Made by a program: the position numbers and the translations under genes. 17,996 nt of DNA from JBFLVN01 sp040758475 (GTDB taxonomy: Bacteria; JAGRBM01). Shown piece after piece: positions 14,614 to 17,996 of the stretch. Position 1 is the stretch's first letter, and each line of letters begins with the position of its first letter. The notes under the pieces are model-generated. The model was not told where the DNA came from. It worked only from the letters and a program-made list of their open reading frames with translations, and did not search any database. The stretch spans positions 1 through 17,996 of the forward strand of contig JBFLVN010000041.1 of the NCBI GenBank assembly GCA_040758475.1. Reading direction: 5' to 3'.

Positions 14614-15489
14614 ATGGAAGGGCTCGATCAATTCATCACATTGCCGCGCAGCCTCGACCTTCATTACGTGGAATGGGGCGACAAGGCGGCACCGCCTCTC
14701 GTTCTTCTCCATGGCTGGATGGACATCGCCCGTTCCTGGGACCCGGTGGCCAAGCGCCTTTCGAAAAACTACCGCGTGCTGGCGCTCGACTTTCGGGGTC
14801 ACGGCCTTTCCGATTGCGTCGGGGCTGGTGGGAATTACGATTTCAACGGTTACGCCGTCGATATTCTGTCCTTGATCGAAGAGGCCGCCAGCAGCGGGCC
14901 GGTTATTTTGATCGGCCATTCCATGGGCGGCATGGCGGGTTCCAAGTTCGCGGGAGCGTTTCCAGAAAAAATCCGAAAATTCATCAACGTCGAGGGATTC
15001 GGACCCCCGGCCATGCCTCCCGACGTAGCGCCCAAACGCCTTGCCGAATGGGTGAAATCGTGGCTCGCCCAAGCAAAGAAAGAACGCAAGCCCTACGCTT
15101 CGGTGGAGGAAGCAGCTGCTCGGCTTCGCAAACAAAATCCACGCCTTTCGGAGGAGTTTTCCCTCCACCTCTCGCGCCACGGCACTGAGAAAGGGGAGGA
15201 CGGCTCTTACCGCTGGCGGTTCGACCCGCTTCACAAGACGCCGGGGTCCGTCCCTTTCGATCTGGAAGCCGCCAAGGCCTGCTGGCGCCAGATCAAATCA
15301 CCCACCCTCGTCGTGGTGGGGGAGCTCTCGGAATTCAAGAAATTCATCCCCGACTGGCGCGAGCGCGTGGCCGTCTATCCCAATGCGCGCATCGCCGAAA
15401 TCGCGGGCGCAGGGCACATGATCCACCACGAAAAGCCTGGGGAATTGACGGCGGCGATCGAGGGTTTTCTGGCTGAGAGTGGGAAGTAA
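14614..15489 (+). CDS. Alpha/beta hydrolase
   Basis: A 291-residue serine hydrolase of the alpha/beta-hydrolase superfamily, cytoplasmic by lack of a signal peptide. Motifs are VLLHGWMDIARSW (30-42, oxyanion region), ALDFRGHGLSD (57-67), the nucleophile elbow LIGHSMGG with Ser103, and GAGHMIHHEKP with His268. The acid usually found after strand 7 is an Asp in a G-x-x-D turn; here the turn reads VVGELSEF, so Glu237, Glu240 or an acid after strand 6 such as Glu127 must serve. A charged cap region lies at about 140-215. The ATG at 14614 has GGGAG six bases upstream; a TTG at 14590 is less likely. This is the last gene of the plus-strand run and is convergent with the BON-domain gene. The substrate cannot be inferred; esters, lactones or acyl-thioesters are all possible. 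Confidence 0.92.
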   Translation: MEGLDQFITLPRSLDLHYVEWGDKAAPPLVLLHGWMDIARSWDPVAKRLSKNYRVLALDFRGHGLSDCVGAGGNYDFNGYAVDILSLIEEAASSGPVILIGHSMGGMAGSKFAGAFPEKIRKFINVEGFGPPAMPPDVAPKRLAEWVKSWLAQAKKERKPYASVEEAAARLRKQNPRLSEEFSLHLSRHGTEKGEDGSYRWRFDPLHKTPGSVPFDLEAAKACWRQIKSPTLVVVGELSEFKKFIPDWRERVAVYPNARIAEIAGAGHMIHHEKPGELTAAIEGFLAESGK

Positions 15490-15507
15490 GAAACAGGGAT
15501 TGGAGAA

Positions 15508-15882
15508 TCAGGGGCTTGCCGTAGCCGTCGGGTCCACGTCGATCTGGTTGTTGATGCTCTTGACGCCGCTCACGTTCCGCACGATCTCGACGGCGCGGCG
15601 GGCTTCTTCCCGGGAAGCGACCGTACCTTCGAGAACCACGTTTCCTTCGGAAACCTGCACGTCAAAGTCCCGATGCCCCAGCGCGGGATCTCTGCCGAGT
15701 TGGGCACGGACGCGGGCCTCGATGGCCGGATCGGAATTTTCCTGATAGCTGGCTGAACGGGTTTCGTAGAGACGGGAGGGGTCGCCGCTGGCGACCACGT
15801 TTTTCGCGCAAGCCGACCCGCCAACGGCCAGGGCCGTAACGGCAAAGAGAAAAAAGATTGAGGGAAAGGCACGCCCCCGCAT
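15508..15882 (-). CDS. BON-domain envelope protein, probable lipoprotein
   Basis: A 124-residue exported protein. Residues 1-24 form a signal peptide with core IFFLFAVTALAVGG. Cys25 in GGSAC may be lipidated, although the residue three before the cysteine is Gly rather than the usual Leu, so the lipobox is imperfect. Residues about 52-117 are one BON domain (bacterial OsmY and nodulation), including DPAIEARVRAQLGRD, FDVQVSEGNVVLEGTVAS, EEARRAVEIVRNVSGVKSIN. BON proteins bind membranes or phospholipids at the cell envelope. OsmY/DolP-type proteins have two BON domains; this one has one. The ATG at 15882 follows AAGGGAG; the longer open frame to 16224 runs into the deformylase gene and is rejected. 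It is divergent from def across 139 bases and convergent with the hydrolase gene across 18. Confidence 0.88.
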   Translation of the reverse strand: MRGRAFPSIFFLFAVTALAVGGSACAKNVVASGDPSRLYETRSASYQENSDPAIEARVRAQLGRDPALGHRDFDVQVSEGNVVLEGTVASREEARRAVEIVRNVSGVKSINNQIDVDPTATASP

Positions 15883-16021
15883 TGCCCCGGCTCCCTTCGG
15901 ACTGGAAACATCTTGCCATAAAGGGGGCATCGCTTGGAAGGGCTTTTTTTGTGGTGTTTGAAAAAAGCGCCGTCCCGGCGGGTCATGTGGTAGGCTCGCG
16001 AAATCATGGAGGATTTGGGCA

Positions 16022-16576
16022 GTGGCCCTCCTGCAAATCGCCAAACTGGGCCATCCGGTCCTGCGGAAAAGAGCGGCCGAGGTCCCCCGGCCGGAAATCG
16101 ATAGCGGCGAATTCCAGCGCCTCGTCGACGACATGATCGAGACCATGCGGGACGCCGACGGGGCGGGGCTTGCGGCCCCCCAGGTTTTCGTCTCCAAGCG
16201 CCTCGTGATCGTCGAAGTCCGCAAGAACCCCCGCTACCCGGACGCGCCGGACATTCCCCTGACCGTTCTCGTCAATCCCGTGCTCGAACCTCTGCCCGGT
16301 GATCTCGAAGAAGGATGGGAAGGGTGTTTGTCCGTCGACGACCTGCGCGGCCGCGTAGTCCGGCACACGAAGCTTCGAGTTACTTCCCTGGACCGGGAGG
16401 GAAAGTCGCAGAATTTCGAGGCCGAAGGATTCTTCGCCCGGGCCCTTCAGCACGAGTGCGATCACCTGGACGGCGTTTTATTCGTCGATCGCGTCCGGGA
16501 CACCCGGAGCCTTACTCATCTTCGCGAGTGGCGCCGTTACCACCTCTCTGAAGGAATGCCCGAAGGGGGCGACTGA
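16022..16576 (+). CDS. def: Peptide deformylase
   Basis: A 184-residue metal-dependent deformylase that removes the formyl group from the starting methionine of new proteins. All three motifs are intact: GAGLAAPQ (47-54), EGCLSV with metal ligand Cys102, and QHECDHLDG with ligands His144 and His148 and catalytic Glu145. Length is within the family range (about 165-190). It starts with GTG at 16022, with GGAGG nine bases upstream. In many bacteria def is followed by fmt; here it stands alone, with the next gene convergent just one base beyond its stop. A stretch RKNPRYPDAPDIP (67-79) in the loop before motif 2 is somewhat longer than in compact forms. Function is near certain; whether it is the only deformylase of the genome is unknown. 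Confidence 0.97.
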   Translation: MALLQIAKLGHPVLRKRAAEVPRPEIDSGEFQRLVDDMIETMRDADGAGLAAPQVFVSKRLVIVEVRKNPRYPDAPDIPLTVLVNPVLEPLPGDLEEGWEGCLSVDDLRGRVVRHTKLRVTSLDREGKSQNFEAEGFFARALQHECDHLDGVLFVDRVRDTRSLTHLREWRRYHLSEGMPEGGD

Positions 16577-16577
16577 G

Positions 16578-17408
16578 TTAGAGGCCAGTGAGGCTCGCGA
16601 TCCGCAGGCCGATTTGAAGAAGGAATGGCATTTCTCCCAGGGCCGCTTCGCTTTTTTTGAGGAGGCGGGATAGCTCCGAGAGCTTGCGGCGGTTCGAAAA
16701 GAATTTCTCCGCGCCGGTGCGGGTGAAGTAGACAGCAAGGGCAGGCTTCCCGAATTCAGCCTGAATGCGGGTAGAGACCGTACGAACGGCGCTCTGGAAG
16801 TCGCCCGGAAGTTTTGTGCCTGCCAGAATCCGGTCGGTCGTCGTCCAGAGGGAAAGTTCGGGACTTTTTCCTTTTTTCTCGAAAGAGACGATGAAACTGG
16901 CATAAACCCCTTCGAAGCAGGAATCGAACACCACCGCCACGAAGGGTTTTGAGAGCGGCAGGAGCGAAAGCCCCACGCGGACAAATTTTTCCGAAAGATA
17001 GCGGATGTTTTTGAAGTTCCCCGGCCAGACCTGGATCGTTTTGCCTAGTTCCAGCCGAATGGCCCGGATCGCTGTGAAGAGCTGGGCGGTGAAATCGGAT
17101 TCGTAGGGGAGCGATCCCTGGAATTTTTCCCAGAATCGTTCGAGGGCCCCTCGCTCGATCCGGGTGATCTTGCCCGCGCCGGCCGCCTGGGCCATTTCCT
17201 CCAAATGCTTCGGTCCCAGGTCACGAAAATCTTCCAGAGCCCCTTTTTCGGAATGATAGGCCTTTACGACCTCGCCGTTTTCCACGACGAGGAGCAGATG
17301 GGCTCGCCCGGTGGAAGGGGTTGGCTTTTTTCGCAGCGAAAAAAGCGCCGCCCAGTTGGCGAGCTGGACCATGTCGACATCGATAATCTTAGCGTCTGGG
17401 GCGATCAC
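16578..17408 (-). CDS. Unrecognised protein translationally coupled to a glycoside hydrolase gene
   Basis: A 276-residue soluble-looking protein I cannot assign. No signal peptide or membrane segment stands out. The N-terminal part contains a compact alternating segment, GRAHLLLVVENGEVVKAYHSEKGA (split as GRAHLLLVVENG and EVVKAYHSEKGA), and the middle holds the hydrophobic strand PFVAVVFDSCFEGVYASFIV (146-165 region). The C-terminus is basic and helical. It starts with GTG at 17408, which overlaps the stop of the upstream glycoside hydrolase by four bases (GTGA). A strong GGAGGA site lies seven bases upstream. That coupling argues against the longer open frame up to 17498 and against the internal ATG, and suggests equal production of the two proteins. 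It ends one base from the convergent def stop. It is real on the basis of coupling and codon pattern; function unknown. Confidence 0.8.
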   Translation of the reverse strand: MIAPDAKIIDVDMVQLANWAALFSLRKKPTPSTGRAHLLLVVENGEVVKAYHSEKGALEDFRDLGPKHLEEMAQAAGAGKITRIERGALERFWEKFQGSLPYESDFTAQLFTAIRAIRLELGKTIQVWPGNFKNIRYLSEKFVRVGLSLLPLSKPFVAVVFDSCFEGVYASFIVSFEKKGKSPELSLWTTTDRILAGTKLPGDFQSAVRTVSTRIQAEFGKPALAVYFTRTGAEKFFSNRRKLSELSRLLKKSEAALGEMPFLLQIGLRIASLTGL

Positions 17409-17996
17409 CGGGATTCCTCCACCAGAATGCGGACGGTGTAGGGTGGGACGCCGATCCGCAGGGCTCCGCCCTCGGCTTGGTGGCGGCTTTCGTCCCACGC
17501 GTCGATCCAGTTTCGGGAGAGCCCCGCGGCCAATTGAATCTTCGTTTCGCGAAAATCATTCTCCGGGTTCGCAATGAAGAGGACGCGCGGGAGGCCATCT
17601 GCTTCGTGCAGTGCGGTTTCGATCGCCGGGTCGGCGGAGGGGCAGGTGGGATGGATTCCGCTCTCCGCGAGCAGGGCAGCAATCCAGCTCGCGGCTTCCT
17701 GCGCGATCCCATCTCGCGGAGGTTTAGGAAAGCAGAATCCGAACTGGATGAGTTCCCCTGTCCCGTGAGCGTTGCGGCAGCTTGTCTTTCCGCCGAAAAG
17801 GTCCGCTTTGCGGACTTCAAAGCCGCTGCCCAGGTCGAGGCGGTCTTCCCGGCTGCTTGGAGGCTCGCCAATTTCCTGAAGGAGCGCGCAGGGTTTGAGT
17901 CTTTCATCGAGTGAAGGAAGGCGGGGCCCTAGTACGAGGTGGCCGCCGCTCTCGACGTAATGGCGGAGTTTTTCTTGTGTTGCTTGGCCCAGGACG
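17405..17996 (-). CDS. C-terminal part of a beta-galactosidase-like glycoside hydrolase, 5' end beyond the window
   Basis: An open frame enters from the right edge and ends with TGA at 17405-17407, giving 196 residues. The visible part begins with LRHYVESGGHLVLGPRLPSL, which resembles the amidotransferase-like trimerisation domain of GH42/GH35-type beta-galactosidases. Then comes GTGELIQFGFCFPKPPRDG and EAASWIAALLAESGI, typical of the end of that domain. A small final beta domain follows with RVLFIANPENDF and IGVPPYTVRILVEE. The catalytic barrel would be encoded outside the window, so the glycosidase class is provisional. Its last codons overlap the GTG start of the downstream gene. Longer open frames on the opposite strand and in another minus frame cover the same bases, but they lack such similarity. 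Confidence 0.72.
   Translation of the reverse strand, partial: VLGQATQEKLRHYVESGGHLVLGPRLPSLDERLKPCALLQEIGEPPSSREDRLDLGSGFEVRKADLFGGKTSCRNAHGTGELIQFGFCFPKPPRDGIAQEAASWIAALLAESGIHPTCPSADPAIETALHEADGLPRVLFIANPENDFRETKIQLAAGLSRNWIDAWDESRHQAEGGALRIGVPPYTVRILVEESR

Noticed and set aside
15883..16224. BON protein starting at 16224
   Set aside because: The extra frame runs into the deformylase gene and hides the signal peptide, which starts exactly at the ATG at 15882.
17477..17914. Open frames of 145 (plus) and 172 (minus, 17389-17907) codons at the right end
   Set aside because: Both overlap the frame with beta-galactosidase-like motifs, which runs uninterrupted from the window edge and couples to the next gene.

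Overview
This is a GC-rich, densely coding bacterial window. It has no rRNA, tRNA, mobile element or CRISPR array that I could see, and no gene-free stretch longer than about 160 bases. The precursor of the BON-domain protein (probable envelope lipoprotein) and the broad acyl-CoA metabolism suggest an aerobic or facultative bacterium, probably Gram-negative. I cannot name the phylum from the sequence.

Bases 1-6845 (all minus strand) form a metabolic operon. Read 5' to 3' it is ccr, hbd, a CitE/HpcH-type lyase, mcd, mch and then tpx, which is cut by the window edge. The first five fit the ethylmalonyl-CoA pathway for acetyl-CoA assimilation. Hbd reduces acetoacetyl-CoA, Ccr reductively carboxylates crotonyl-CoA to ethylmalonyl-CoA, Mcd oxidises methylsuccinyl-CoA, Mch hydrates mesaconyl-C1-CoA, and the lyase would split beta-methylmalyl-CoA into glyoxylate and propionyl-CoA. 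Ethylmalonyl-CoA mutase (ecm), the epimerase, a crotonase and a thiolase are not in the window.

Three operon enzymes depart from the textbook forms. Ccr carries a complete CX2CX2CX7C structural-zinc motif, Hbd has Lys where NAD-dependent relatives have Asp at the end of strand beta-2, and the lyase is about 100 residues longer than well-known Mcl proteins. A perfect 11-bp hairpin lies between the lyase gene and mcd.

Bases 6996-10249 hold a DUF1232 membrane protein gene (minus), a divergent long-chain acyl-CoA synthetase gene (plus), and a TetR-family regulator gene (minus, convergent with the synthetase). In front of tetR a 19-bp perfect palindrome fills the spacer between a -35-like and a -10-like box. 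This looks like an autoregulatory operator, and it also settles the start codon.

Bases 10406-15489 hold five closely spaced plus-strand genes: an unrecognised secreted protein, an alpha/beta-hydrolase-fold protein lacking the nucleophilic serine, a YihY/BrkB membrane protein, a BtrH-like cysteine acyltransferase/peptidase-fold protein, and a conventional alpha/beta hydrolase. They may be one transcription unit, possibly controlled by the adjacent TetR protein.

Bases 15508-17996 hold a BON-domain envelope protein gene (minus), a divergent peptide deformylase gene (plus), and a minus-strand pair. That pair is the C-terminal part of a beta-galactosidase-like glycoside hydrolase and an unrecognised 276-residue protein that is translationally coupled to it by a 4-base overlap.
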